From Curtobacterium sp. VKM Ac-2865 (GTDB taxonomy: Bacteria > Actinomycetota > Actinomycetes > Actinomycetales > Microbacteriaceae), in contig NZ_JADKRZ010000002.1 of NCBI RefSeq assembly GCF_015350905.1, positions 372,001 through 436,000 of the forward strand: DNA of 64,000 nt. The letters are read 5' to 3'. The translations under genes and the position numbers were made by a program. Positions 9,210-17,662 of this stretch are shown piece after piece; within the stretch, counting starts at the first letter, position 1, and each line of letters begins with the position of its first letter. Below the pieces are notes generated by a model, which was given only the letters and a program-made list of their open reading frames with translations, had not been told where the DNA came from and made no database searches.

Positions 9210-9767
9210 TTACCGCCGCAGCTCGAACGTGGTCGTCCCGATGGTGATCGGCGTGCGTTCGGCGACGGTGACCGGTGAGGTCACCTTCTGGCCGTTGACG
9301 AAGGTGCCGTTCGTGGACTCGAGGTCGATGACGACCCATCCGGACGACTGCAGTTCGAGTCGTGCGTGGTTGGTGGAGGTGTAGTCGTCACGGATGACGA
9401 CGTTGCTCTCGCTGGAGCGGCCGACCGTGATCGGGCCGCGGCCGAGCGGCATCTCCATGCCCTCGCGGGCGCCCTCGGTGATGACCAGCCGGGTGGCGAC
9501 GTCCGTGGCGGCCGGTCCGGGGCCTGCTGCGCGGTTCTGGTCGATCAGCTCCGTGAACGACCCGGCCCCGCCACCCGCAGCGGCGGCGTTGGCCGGGATG
9601 GTGGGTGTCGTCGGGCCGGAGGGTGCGCCCTTCGGGTCCGTGGGGATGGTCCGGACGCGCTGGCCGAAGAGGTCGCTTCGCAGGGCGAACACGATGACGA
9701 AGACGAACAGCCAGAGCACCGCGAGGAACGCGAAACGCAGGACGAGCAGGGTCAGTCCAGTGGTCAT
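9210..9767 (-). CDS. fhaB: FHA-domain membrane protein FhaB (FipA type)
   Basis: Protein of 185 aa with one N-terminal transmembrane helix (about 8-29), a Gly/Pro/Ala-rich linker and a C-terminal FHA domain (about 93-184) containing VGRSSESNVVI and STNGTFVNG, the phosphothreonine-binding loops. FhaB/FipA binds phosphorylated division proteins in mycobacteria. It overlaps fhaA by 4 nt. The threonine-rich stretch at 52-57 is the kind of segment phosphorylated by PknA/PknB in relatives, but no specific site can be proved here. Confidence 0.92.
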   Translation of the reverse strand: MTTGLTLLVLRFAFLAVLWLFVFVIVFALRSDLFGQRVRTIPTDPKGAPSGPTTPTIPANAAAAGGGAGSFTELIDQNRAAGPGPAATDVATRLVITEGAREGMEMPLGRGPITVGRSSESNVVIRDDYTSTNHARLELQSSGWVVIDLESTNGTFVNGQKVTSPVTVAERTPITIGTTTFELRR

Positions 9768-10441
9768 CGCGCACCTCCGTTCTCAGGGATCACCCGGAAC
9801 ACCATACGGGTACGACCGATCTCGATGGTGGAGTCCGGCTCCACGATCGCCTGCTGGAAGCGTTCGCCGTTCAGCTTCGAGCCGTTCGTGGAGCCGAGGT
9901 CGTTGGCCTGGGCGTGCTTGCCGTCCCACACGACCTCGACGTGTTTCCGGCTGGTCCCGGTGTCCGCCACGGTGATGTCGGCGTCCGTGCCGCGGCCGAT
10001 CACGGTGCGTCCGCGCTGCAGCTTGTGCCGCTGCGAGCCGATGTCGAGGACGGCGACCCAGGCGACGTCCCGCTGCACGGTCGTGGCGTCGATCTGCAGG
10101 ATCCCGGTGGACAGGGTGCCGTCCTGCTGGAGCCGGATGGTGACGGGGCCGGAGAACGAGTAGTTCTGCGCCACCGCGTGCTGCTGCACCATCTGCGTGA
10201 GCTCGTCGACGAGGGGACGGCCCACGTCGTTCATGCGCGTGAAGTCCGGCGGCGCGAGGCGCACGCTGAACTCGTTCGGCACCAGGATGCGGTCACGCGA
10301 GACCACTGCGGCCTTGGTGTCGAGTTCGCGTCGGAGCGCGCTGGAGATCTCCACCGGCTGCACGCCGGAGCGGAACGTCTTCGCGAACGCACCGTTGACG
10401 GCGCGTTCCAGTCCCCGCTCGAAGCTGTCCAGCAGTCCCAT
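9764..10441 (-). CDS. fhaA: FHA-domain protein FhaA
   Basis: Cytoplasmic adaptor of 225 aa. The N-terminal FhaA-type domain (about 1-115, beginning MGLLDSFERGLERAVNG) and a C-terminal FHA domain (about 130-222, with VIGRGTDADITVAD and STNGSKLNG) match FhaA, but the long Pro/Gln-rich linker of mycobacterial FhaA is almost absent. FhaA binds phosphorylated partners of the wall machinery, including the MviN pseudokinase in mycobacteria. It is the first gene of the leftward operon; a TACCAT hexamer on the minus strand about 32 nt before its ATG is a candidate -10. Confidence 0.93.
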   Translation of the reverse strand: MGLLDSFERGLERAVNGAFAKTFRSGVQPVEISSALRRELDTKAAVVSRDRILVPNEFSVRLAPPDFTRMNDVGRPLVDELTQMVQQHAVAQNYSFSGPVTIRLQQDGTLSTGILQIDATTVQRDVAWVAVLDIGSQRHKLQRGRTVIGRGTDADITVADTGTSRKHVEVVWDGKHAQANDLGSTNGSKLNGERFQQAIVEPDSTIEIGRTRMVFRVIPENGGAR

Positions 10442-10526
10442 GGGCTCCCACGTTCTCGGTCGATGACCTCTGCATGGTAGTCGGCGTCAGCTGGGGCAGT
10501 CTGTGCGTGGTAGTGTTCCATGGCTG

Positions 10527-10613
10527 GCGCGAGTGGCGGAATTGGTAGACGCGCACGGTTCAGGTCCGTGTGCTGGAAACGGCGTGGGGGTTCAAGTCCC
10601 CCCTCGCGCACCA
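10527..10613 (+). tRNA. tRNA-Leu (anticodon CAG)
   Basis: An 87-nt cloverleaf: acceptor arms GCGCGAG (10527-10533) and CTCGCGC (10603-10609), anticodon stem CACGG/CCGTG with loop TTCAGGT giving CAG at 10561-10563, a long variable arm typical of tRNA-Leu, T-loop GTTCAAGTC and encoded CCA at 10611-10613. A tRNA-Leu after fhaA is also found in mycobacteria. Confidence 0.97.
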
Positions 10614-10620
10614 GGCAAGA

Positions 10621-10652
10621 CGAAGGCCCCGATCGAGAGATCGGGGCCTTCG
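10621..10652 (+). terminator. tRNA-Leu terminator
   Basis: Perfect 14-bp stem CGAAGGCCCCGATC / GATCGGGGCCTTCG with a GAGA loop, starting 8 nt after the tRNA. Confidence 0.85.
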
Positions 10653-10769
10653 TCGTTCCGGGGGCGTCGTCCCTGGGGCGTCCTTCCACAGGGACCTCTC
10701 TCCGGCGGTTCCTCCACAGGAGCCCCGTTCCCGGGCGCCACGCCGACCCCCTCGGCCTACGGTGGCCGC

Positions 10770-11753
10770 ATGAGCCCTCAGCGCGTGGTCGTCATCGGCG
10801 GCACCGGACACATCGGCACCTTCCTGATCCCGCGGCTGGTCCGCGCCGGACACCAGGTGGTGAACATCAGTCGTGGGTCACGGTCGGCCTACGTCGACGC
10901 CCCGGAGTGGGAGCAGGTCGAACAGGTCGTCGCCGACCGCGAGCAGGAGGACCGCGACGGGACCTTCGGCGAGCGGGTCGTCGGACTGCGTCCCGACGTG
11001 GTGGTCGACCTGGTCTGCTTCACGCTCGAGTCCGCCGTCGCGCTGGTCGAGCGGCTGCGCGGCACCGGGGTGCACCTGGTCCACTGCGGCTCGATCTGGC
11101 GTGCGGGGCCGAGCTCGGTGCTGCCGATCACGGAGGAGAACGGCACGGCGCCCGTCGGCGAGTACGGCGTCGAGAAGGATCGCATCGCCCGGATGCTCAA
11201 GCAGGAAACTGCCGATGGTGGTGTCGTGACGACGTCGCTCCACCCCGGTCACATCAGCGGCCCCGGCTGGATGCCGATCGGTCCGGTCGGCAACCTCGAC
11301 CCCGGCGTGCTGCGCACACTGTCTGCCGGGGAGTCGCTCGCGATCCCCGGGATCGGCGCGGAGACGATGGCGCACGTGCACGCCGACGACGTCGCCCAGG
11401 CCTTCCAGCTCGCGGTCGAGCACCGGGACGCCGCCGCCGGCGAGGACTTCACGGTGGTCGCACCGGACGCGCTCAACGTCCGTGGGTACGCGTCGCTCGC
11501 CGCGTCGTGGTTCGGCCAGGAGGCCCGGCTGGAGTCCGTCCCGTTCGACCGGTTCCGTGAGACCACCGACCAGGACGCCGCGCAGGCCAGCTGGGACCAC
11601 CTGTCCCGCAGTCAGGTCTTCAGCATCGACAAGGCACGTCGCCTGCTCGGCTACGAGCCGCAGCACACCGCGGGGCAGACGGTCGAGGAGGCTGTCCGCT
11701 GGCTCGTCGAGCACGGCGAGCTCGACGTCGCCGCGCCGCTCACGTCCGCCTGA
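10770..11753 (+). CDS. NAD-dependent epimerase/dehydratase family protein
   Basis: Extended short-chain dehydrogenase of 327 aa. The N-terminal Rossmann motif VVVIGGTGHIGTF (about 6-18) binds NAD(P), and the active-site area contains HCGSIWRAG and EYGVEKDRIA, the last matching the YxxxK pair of the extended SDR family. Substrate is not evident; relatives act on nucleotide sugars or small sugars. The ATG at 10770 is chosen because the Rossmann core starts at once and TACGGT lies 6 nt upstream, a leaderless arrangement. It is monocistronic and convergent with pucR, overlapping it by 14 nt. Confidence 0.8.
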   Translation: MSPQRVVVIGGTGHIGTFLIPRLVRAGHQVVNISRGSRSAYVDAPEWEQVEQVVADREQEDRDGTFGERVVGLRPDVVVDLVCFTLESAVALVERLRGTGVHLVHCGSIWRAGPSSVLPITEENGTAPVGEYGVEKDRIARMLKQETADGGVVTTSLHPGHISGPGWMPIGPVGNLDPGVLRTLSAGESLAIPGIGAETMAHVHADDVAQAFQLAVEHRDAAAGEDFTVVAPDALNVRGYASLAASWFGQEARLESVPFDRFRETTDQDAAQASWDHLSRSQVFSIDKARRLLGYEPQHTAGQTVEEAVRWLVEHGELDVAAPLTSA

Positions 11754-13365
11754 CTCGCGCACTGCCGGACGGGAGGCGCGTGGCGGGGGTGCTCCGAGCC
11801 TCCCGTCCGGCTCCTGGTCGCGTTCGGGACCGCGGGCGGTCCGCCGGGAGGGCCACGAACGCGGCCCAGACGTCGGCGCGCGTCGCGAACAGGCCGAGGT
11901 CCCGGCCGAGCAGGCGACCGGCGTGTTCGATGCGGGCACGGACGGTGTGTCGGTGGACGCCGAGGACACTGGCAGTGCGGTCGTACTCGCAGTCCTGCTC
12001 GAGCCAGGTGCGGACCGTGCGGGTGAGGTCGGTGCCGGCGTCGGCGTCGTGGTCGACCAGGGGTGCGAGGAACGCGCGGGCGACCGGCCCGGCCTCGGTG
12101 TGGGCGAGGTGGGCGAGGACGCCCTCGCGTGCGAGGTCGCCGAACTCGACGATGCCGGCGCGGCCTTCGCGGCTGCGGCCGAGTGCACGGACCGCCTGGG
12201 CCCTGGCCCGCGCGAAGTCGGCGTAGGAGGCACTGTCCGACAGGCCCGCGTGCAGGTCGTGGTGGTCGACGAGTCGGTCGACGGAGCCGGTGTCGTCGGC
12301 GCTGACACAGAGGAACAGGGCGTCGTCGACCGCGAAGAAGAGGTGTCCCGGACGGTCCTGCACCCACAGCTCCAGCAGGTCGACGACCCGGTCGACCCGC
12401 TCGGCGGCGACGTCGAACGCTGCGACGCGGACGGGTTCGGTCGGCAGGGGCCCCCAGAGCTGCCGAGAGGTGGTCTCGACCACCCCGGGATCGCCGGAGG
12501 AGAGCATCGTCAGGAGCCCGGTGCGGAGCAGTCCGCGTGCCCTGGCGAGTTCGCGGTTCTGCTGCAGGGCGAGTCCGGCCAGCGCGATGACGGCGGTCAC
12601 GACCTCACGCCCGGGCTGGTCGAGGCCGCTCGTCGCGATGGCGAGCACGCCGCTCAGGTCGCCGCCCGACCCGAGCGTCTGCAGGGTGAACCGCCCGGTG
12701 GCGGTGCGCACCGGGAGGCTCGCGCGGTGTCCGCCACGCAGCAGGCGCGTGCTCTCCGCCTGCAGCTGCTGCTGTTCGGCCGCGGTGACGCCCCCGGTGG
12801 GGAAGGAGCGGTCGAGCCGGCCCGACACGTCGAGCAGGCCGACCCAGCAGTCGAGCTGGCGGGAGAGCTCGGCGATCGTGGCACCGAGGCCGTCCGGGCG
12901 CATCGCAGCGAGCGAGACGGCGCGCTGCGCGGCGACGGCCCAGTCGCGCCTGGCGTTCGCATCGCGGGCGACGGCGTCGGCGTTGGCCTGCGCGACCTGG
13001 ATGAAGGAGGTCTCGTACGGCACCTCGAACAGCGGCAGACCCCGGGTCCGGCAGGCCGCGACGAGGGCGTCGGGGGTGCCGGCGCGGACGACCTCGGTGC
13101 CGAAGCCGAGGGCGACGACGCCGCGGGTCCGGAGGCGTTCGACGTAGGCGTCCGCCAGGTGGGACGGGACCTCGGGGTCGGCGCCGAACTGGGTGCCGGT
13201 GGTCAGGAGTGCCTGCCCCGCCTGCAGGAACGGTGTGGGGTCGGGCAGGTCCGAGCTGTGCAGCCACGAGACGGGGGTGTCGAGGGCGGAGCGGTCGTCC
13301 TCCGGCGTGAGGAGCCGCAGCCGGAGGTCGCGCCGGTCGAGCAGGGAACGCAGCGTCGCGGGCAT
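11740..13365 (-). CDS. PucR-family transcriptional regulator
   Basis: Regulator of 541 aa with an N-terminal PucR ligand-sensing domain (about 1-115), a central GGDEF-like CdaR region and a C-terminal helix-turn-helix (about 455-520, LGVHRHTVRARIEHAGRLL), the PucR/CdaR architecture. It is divergent from gabT with an inverted repeat between them, so control of GABA/polyamine use is likely. The start at 13365 (MPATLRSLLDRRDLRLR) is family-like and has TACAGT 6 nt upstream. The last 30 or so residues are translated from the family A palindrome and look unlike the rest of the protein. Confidence 0.85.
   Translation of the reverse strand: MPATLRSLLDRRDLRLRLLTPEDDRSALDTPVSWLHSSDLPDPTPFLQAGQALLTTGTQFGADPEVPSHLADAYVERLRTRGVVALGFGTEVVRAGTPDALVAACRTRGLPLFEVPYETSFIQVAQANADAVARDANARRDWAVAAQRAVSLAAMRPDGLGATIAELSRQLDCWVGLLDVSGRLDRSFPTGGVTAAEQQQLQAESTRLLRGGHRASLPVRTATGRFTLQTLGSGGDLSGVLAIATSGLDQPGREVVTAVIALAGLALQQNRELARARGLLRTGLLTMLSSGDPGVVETTSRQLWGPLPTEPVRVAAFDVAAERVDRVVDLLELWVQDRPGHLFFAVDDALFLCVSADDTGSVDRLVDHHDLHAGLSDSASYADFARARAQAVRALGRSREGRAGIVEFGDLAREGVLAHLAHTEAGPVARAFLAPLVDHDADAGTDLTRTVRTWLEQDCEYDRTASVLGVHRHTVRARIEHAGRLLGRDLGLFATRADVWAAFVALPADRPRSRTRPGAGREARSTPATRLPSGSARVRRT
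11764..11811. terminator. Family A palindrome
   Basis: Perfect 14-bp arms GCCGGACGGGAGGC (11764-11777) and its complement (11798-11811), downstream of the epimerase gene. The pucR reading frame passes through it. Confidence 0.6.
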
Positions 13366-13383
13366 GGCGACACTGTATCCGCG

Positions 13384-13413
13384 GTGTCGAACGGCGGGCC
13401 CCGCGTTCGACAC
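13384..13413. promoter_or_regulatory. Inverted-repeat operator between pucR and gabT
   Basis: GTGTCGAACG (13384-13393) and CGTTCGACAC (13404-13413) form a perfect 10-bp inverted repeat with a 10-bp spacer, about 20 bp upstream of pucR and 45 bp upstream of gabT. It probably binds the PucR protein; that assignment is inferred from position. Confidence 0.5.
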
Positions 13414-13457
13414 TGCGGACAGCGATGCTGCTCCGGCTCGGCTCCTAGCATCGGCCC

Positions 13458-14813
13458 ATGTCCTCCGTCACCGCTCCCCGGACGGCCACCGGAGGCCCCG
13501 GCCTGCCGCAGGAGCGCCGCCTGGTCACCGCCGTCCCCGGTCCGCGCTCCCAGGAGCTCCTCGCCCGCAAGACCGCCGCCGTGCCGAGGGGTGTCGGTGT
13601 CGCCGTGCCGATCGCCGTCGTCGCAGCCGGCGGCGGGGTGGTCGTCGACGCCGACGGCAACTCGCTCATCGACCTCGGCTCGGGCATCGCCGTCACGTCG
13701 GTCGGCAACGCGGACCCGGCCGTCGTGGCCGCCGTCGCCGCGCAGGCCCAGGCCTTCACGCACACGTGCTTCACCATCGCCGCCTACGAGGGCTACGTCG
13801 AGGTCGCCGAAGCGCTCAACCGCCTGACCCCGGGCGACCACGAGAAGCGGACCGCACTGTTCACGTCGGGCGCCGAGGCCGTGGAGAACGCCGTGAAGAT
13901 CGCCAGGCGCCACACGGGTCGGCAGGCCGTCGTGGTGTTCGACCACGCGTACCACGGCCGGACGAACCTCACCCTGGCGCTGACGGCGAAGAACCAGCCG
14001 TACAAGAGCGGCTTCGGGCCCTTCGCCCCCGAGGTCTACCGCGTCCCCATGTCGTACCCGTTCCACGACGGGCTCACCGGCGCCGAGGCAGCCGCACGGG
14101 CGATCAGCCAGATCGAGAAGCAGGTCGGCGCGGAGGACACCGCGGCCCTGCTCATCGAGCCGATCCAGGGCGAGGGCGGGTTCGTGGTGCCCGCCGAGGG
14201 GTTCCTGCCGGCGCTCGCCGCCTGGGCCCGCGAGCACGACGTCGTCTTCATCGCCGACGAGGTGCAGACCGGTTTCGCCCGCACCGGCGCCATGTTCGCC
14301 AGCGAGCACGAGGGCGTCGTGCCCGACGTCGTCACGACCGCGAAGGGCATCGCCGGCGGTCTGCCCCTGTCCGCGGTGACTGGTCGCGCCGACGTCATGG
14401 ACTCCCCGCAGGTCGGTGGCATCGGCGGGACGTACGGCGGCAACCCGGTCGCGTGCGCCGCTGCCCTGGCCGCCATCGACGCGTTCGAACACGGCGGGCT
14501 CATCGAGCGTGCGCGGGCGATCGAGACGATCGTGCTCGGGGCGCTGCGGACCGCGCAGGCGCAGGACCCGCGCATCGGAGACGTCCGGGGCCGCGGTGCG
14601 ATGCTCGCGATGGAGCTCGTCGACCCCGCGACCGGGGAGCCGGACTCCGCGCTGACCGGGCGGGTCGTCACGTACGCCGCCGAACACGGGGTGATCGCGC
14701 TGACCGCCGGCACGTACGGCAACGTCGTCCGCTTCCTGCCCCCGCTCTCGATCGACGACGCCCTGCTCACCGAGGGCCTCGGCGTCGTGCTCGAGGGGCT
14801 CGCCGCCGTGTGA
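13458..14813 (+). CDS. gabT: 4-aminobutyrate aminotransferase
   Basis: PLP-dependent class III aminotransferase of 451 aa that moves the amino group of GABA to 2-oxoglutarate, giving succinate semialdehyde. Visible landmarks are FTSGAEAVENAVKIAR (PLP phosphate binding, about 136-151), YHGRTN, IADEVQTGF with the cofactor Asp267, and the Schiff-base Lys296 in TTAKGIAGG. TAGCAT lies 6 nt before the ATG. Together with the amine oxidase downstream and the aldehyde dehydrogenase at 17663 it could complete putrescine to succinate. Close class III homologues differ in substrate, but length and motifs fit GabT well. Confidence 0.9.
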   Translation: MSSVTAPRTATGGPGLPQERRLVTAVPGPRSQELLARKTAAVPRGVGVAVPIAVVAAGGGVVVDADGNSLIDLGSGIAVTSVGNADPAVVAAVAAQAQAFTHTCFTIAAYEGYVEVAEALNRLTPGDHEKRTALFTSGAEAVENAVKIARRHTGRQAVVVFDHAYHGRTNLTLALTAKNQPYKSGFGPFAPEVYRVPMSYPFHDGLTGAEAAARAISQIEKQVGAEDTAALLIEPIQGEGGFVVPAEGFLPALAAWAREHDVVFIADEVQTGFARTGAMFASEHEGVVPDVVTTAKGIAGGLPLSAVTGRADVMDSPQVGGIGGTYGGNPVACAAALAAIDAFEHGGLIERARAIETIVLGALRTAQAQDPRIGDVRGRGAMLAMELVDPATGEPDSALTGRVVTYAAEHGVIALTAGTYGNVVRFLPPLSIDDALLTEGLGVVLEGLAAV

Positions 14814-14854
14814 CGACCACCGACCCGCCGCGTGACGACCACCGACCCGCCGCG
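14811..14854. repeat. 22-bp tandem duplication
   Basis: Two identical 22-bp units (14811-14832, 14833-14854) begin at the gabT TGA and are followed by a degenerate partial copy. They lie in the short gap before the amine oxidase gene. Confidence 0.8.
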
Positions 14855-14919
14855 TGCCCACCACCGACACCGAGTACGGTCACGACACGGCACACCACCA
14901 CGAGCCAGGGAGACGCACG

Positions 14920-16299
14920 ATGATCCAGAGAGACGTCGTCATCATCGGCGCCGGCGTGACCGGACTGATCGCCGCGACACGACTCCGGGCCGCCGGCCGC
15001 ACCGTCGCAGTGCTCGAGGCCCGCGACCGCGTCGGTGGCCGCACCTGGACGGACGACGTCGACGGCGTCGCCCTGGAGATCGGCGGGCAGTGGGTCTCGC
15101 CCGACCAGACCGCCCTGCTCGAGGTCCTCGACGAGCTCGGCCTGCAGACCCACGACCGCTACCGCGAGGGCTCGAGCGTCTACGTCGACGCCGCCGGCAC
15201 CCGCACCGAGTACACCGGCGACATCTTCCCGCTGCCCACCGCGACCGCGGACGAGATCGAGCGGCTGGTGGACGTCGTCGACGGCTTCGTGGCGCAGGTC
15301 GACCCCGCGCGGCCGTGGGACGCCCCGGACGCCAAGCAGCTCGACGCCGTCACCTTCCGCGACTGGCTGCACGGCCTCAGCGACGACCGGGTCGCCACCG
15401 ACAACGTCGAGCTGTTCATCGCCGGCGCGATGCTGACGAAGCCCGCGCACGCGTTCTCCGCGCTGCAGGCTCTGCTCATGGCCGCCTCCGCCGGCAGCTT
15501 CGCGAACCTGGTCGATGCCGACTTCATCCTCGACAAGCGGGTCGTCGGCGGGATGCAGCAGGTCTCCGAGCGGCTGGCCGAGCAACTCGGCGCCGACGTC
15601 CACCTGAACGCACCGGTCCGCACCCTGCGGTGGTCGACCACGGAGGCCGAGGACGCGGTCGTCGCGCTCGCCGACGGTGGCATCGAGGTGCACGCCCGGC
15701 AGGCGCTCGTGGCCGTCCCGCCGCCCCTGTACTCGCGGATCTCGTTCGATCCGCCCCTGCCCCGCCGCCAGCACCAGCTCCACCAGCACCTGTCGATGGG
15801 CTTCGTCATCAAGGTGCAGGCTGTCTACGACCGGCCCTTCTGGCGCGAAGCCGGTCTGTCCGGCACCGCGTTCAGCCCCTACGAGCTCGTGCACGAGTCC
15901 TACGACAACACCACCCACGGCGCGACCCAGGGCACCCTGGTCGGCTTCGTGTCCGACGAGCACGCCGACGAGGTCTCCGCGCTGCCCGCGGATGAGCGCA
16001 AGGCCCGGATCCTGGCGTCCCTGGTGCACTACTACGGCCCGGAAGCCGCCGACCCCGTCGTCTACCACGAGAGCGACTGGGGGACCGAGGAGTGGACGCG
16101 GGGCGCCTACGCCGCGAGCTTCGACCTCGGTGGTCTCAGCCGGTACGGCGCCGACCAGCGGGCAGCGGTCGGCCCCCTCCGCTTCGCGTCGAGTGACCTG
16201 GCCGGTGCCGGGTACCAGCACGTCGACGGTGCGGTCCGCATCGGCCGCGAGGTCGCCGCGGAGATCGCTGCGGTCCTGCCGCAGCCGGTGGTGCGGTAG
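14920..16299 (+). CDS. Flavin monoamine oxidase, putrescine oxidase-like
   Basis: FAD-dependent amine oxidase of 459 aa. The FAD dinucleotide fold DVVIIGAGVTGL is at about 5-16, VGGRTWTDD at about 40-48, and the C-terminal FAD/substrate region has FASSDLAGAGYQHVDGA. Length and style match actinobacterial putrescine/monoamine oxidases that turn putrescine into 4-aminobutanal, ammonia and hydrogen peroxide. The start at 14920 follows an AGGGAG ribosome-binding site. It is cotranscribed with gabT (gap about 106 nt). Exact amine substrate is inferred from context. Confidence 0.8.
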   Translation: MIQRDVVIIGAGVTGLIAATRLRAAGRTVAVLEARDRVGGRTWTDDVDGVALEIGGQWVSPDQTALLEVLDELGLQTHDRYREGSSVYVDAAGTRTEYTGDIFPLPTATADEIERLVDVVDGFVAQVDPARPWDAPDAKQLDAVTFRDWLHGLSDDRVATDNVELFIAGAMLTKPAHAFSALQALLMAASAGSFANLVDADFILDKRVVGGMQQVSERLAEQLGADVHLNAPVRTLRWSTTEAEDAVVALADGGIEVHARQALVAVPPPLYSRISFDPPLPRRQHQLHQHLSMGFVIKVQAVYDRPFWREAGLSGTAFSPYELVHESYDNTTHGATQGTLVGFVSDEHADEVSALPADERKARILASLVHYYGPEAADPVVYHESDWGTEEWTRGAYAASFDLGGLSRYGADQRAAVGPLRFASSDLAGAGYQHVDGAVRIGREVAAEIAAVLPQPVVR

Positions 16300-16314
16300 A
16301 CGCGACCACCCCAT

Positions 16315-16356
16315 GGACGGGAGGCTCGGTGCCGGCTGGCACCGGGCCTCCCGTCC
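16315..16356. terminator. Family A palindrome, bidirectional terminator
   Basis: Arms GGACGGGAGGC (16315-16325) and GCCTCCCGTCC (16346-16356) with an inner CGGTGCC/GGCACCG stem, between convergent genes. Confidence 0.75.
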
Positions 16357-16389
16357 GGTGTGGGGCCGGGTCCGGCACGTCGGTCGTCC

Positions 16390-17538
16390 TCAGGCGTCGA
16401 CGTCACGGACGAAGGCCGCGAAACCCGGGATCGTGAACTCGAGCATCCCGCGGTCCGCCGGTTGGATGAGCCCCTTGTCGATGAGGCGAGCTCGCGGTGT
16501 CGAGAGCTGGTTGCTGCCTGTCTTCATCGCGGCTGCGATCGCTGATCGCGGAACCGGTCCGTCCCCGAGGTCGGCGATGGTGGCGAGGAGCCGACGTTCG
16601 GCAGGAGCGCACGCGGACCAGCGGGCGCGGTAGAGCGCGTCGAGATCGGCCTGCATCGCGATCCGACCGCGTTCGACTGCGGTGACGCTGACACTGCTTC
16701 CTGGATCGGGACGGCCGGCAGCGGTCCAGGCCGCGTCCGCGATGAGCTGCACGAAGTACGGGTACCCCTGCGCGATCTCCAGGGCACGGTCGACGGCAGG
16801 CTGAGTCCAGTCGACACCGAGCGCTCGCGCGGGGCCGACGAGGGCGATCTCCTCGGCTTCTCGATGGAGTGACCCCAGCGGCCGGTAAGCGAGGCGCTCG
16901 CTGAAGGTGACGATGCTCGCGATGGTCTCAGGTGCGTTGGGGAGGCCGGCGGCGAAGACGGCCGCCGGGAGGCGTGGTCCCTCGGCCTGGAGGTGCTGCC
17001 AGGCGTACACGAGCGTGCGGAGCCCATCGGCATCGGCCGCTTGGATCTCGTCGATGAGGATCAGCAGGGGCCGTTCTCCAGCGGCTGCCGTGATGATGGT
17101 CTCGAGAGCTCTCGCGCCTGTCAGCTCCGTCGTCGCCTCGCGGGTCGGTGGCCTGAGCGTCCCGCTCGCACTCGCGACGCCGGGGATGCCGAGCGACAGT
17201 TCCAGCGTGGCGATCCGATCGTGGAGCGCCTTCCTCGTCTTCTCGCTCAGGCCGCTGGTGGCACGGCTGACTTCCGCGGCGATCTGTGCAGTCAGGCCAG
17301 TTGCTTCTCCGGCGGTCACCCAGATGGTCGACACGCCTCTTGCTGTGGCACGCCGTTGGTACTCCCGGAGGAGGGAGGTCTTGCCGAACCCGCGAGCAGC
17401 GTGGTCGACGCGGATACGGCCGACGAGGCGACCGAGGTCGACCAGGACGGACAACCGCTCGTCGACCTCGGCCAGCTGCTGCGAGCGGCCGGGAACCGTC
17501 CTCGCGATCTCGCCCGGGGTGTAGGGACTGGGTTGCAC
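16390..17538 (-). CDS. AAA-type ATP-binding protein with C-terminal winged-helix-like region
   Basis: Protein of 382 aa. A variant Walker A (AARGFGKTS, about 47-55) and Walker B (LLILIDEIQ) identify a STAND/AAA_16-like ATPase domain; the last 80 residues (from about ADLGDGPVPRSAIAAAMKTG) resemble a winged helix. It could be a regulatory or stress/defence ATPase; no partner gene is adjacent, and function is unknown. GTG start at 17538, with a strong AT-rich palindrome 19-44 nt upstream. Codon use is less GC3-biased than in neighbours and the gene splits the polyamine genes, so recent acquisition is plausible. Confidence 0.7.
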   Translation of the reverse strand: MQPSPYTPGEIARTVPGRSQQLAEVDERLSVLVDLGRLVGRIRVDHAARGFGKTSLLREYQRRATARGVSTIWVTAGEATGLTAQIAAEVSRATSGLSEKTRKALHDRIATLELSLGIPGVASASGTLRPPTREATTELTGARALETIITAAAGERPLLILIDEIQAADADGLRTLVYAWQHLQAEGPRLPAAVFAAGLPNAPETIASIVTFSERLAYRPLGSLHREAEEIALVGPARALGVDWTQPAVDRALEIAQGYPYFVQLIADAAWTAAGRPDPGSSVSVTAVERGRIAMQADLDALYRARWSACAPAERRLLATIADLGDGPVPRSAIAAAMKTGSNQLSTPRARLIDKGLIQPADRGMLEFTIPGFAAFVRDVDA

Positions 17539-17556
17539 GACGAGCCTCCGATCGTT

Positions 17557-17582
17557 TGTTATGAAAGCAGTGTTTCATAACA
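17557..17582. promoter_or_regulatory. Palindromic operator upstream of the AAA ATPase gene
   Basis: TGTTATGAAA (17557-17566) and TTTCATAACA (17573-17582) are perfect 10-bp inverted repeats with a 6-bp spacer, conspicuously AT-rich for this genome. Placement in the promoter region suggests a repressor site, perhaps autoregulatory. Confidence 0.6.
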
Positions 17583-17662
17583 GACCATCGCGTGGCGGTC
17601 CGAGTCTGCGGCCCGATGAGGATGCTGCGGCCTGGGTGACGGGCAGGTGATCGCCGCGGCGG

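Noticed and set aside
10503-10769. Coding extension of the epimerase through the tRNA-Leu gene
   Set aside because: It would translate a tRNA and its terminator; the Rossmann motif starts right after ATG 10770.
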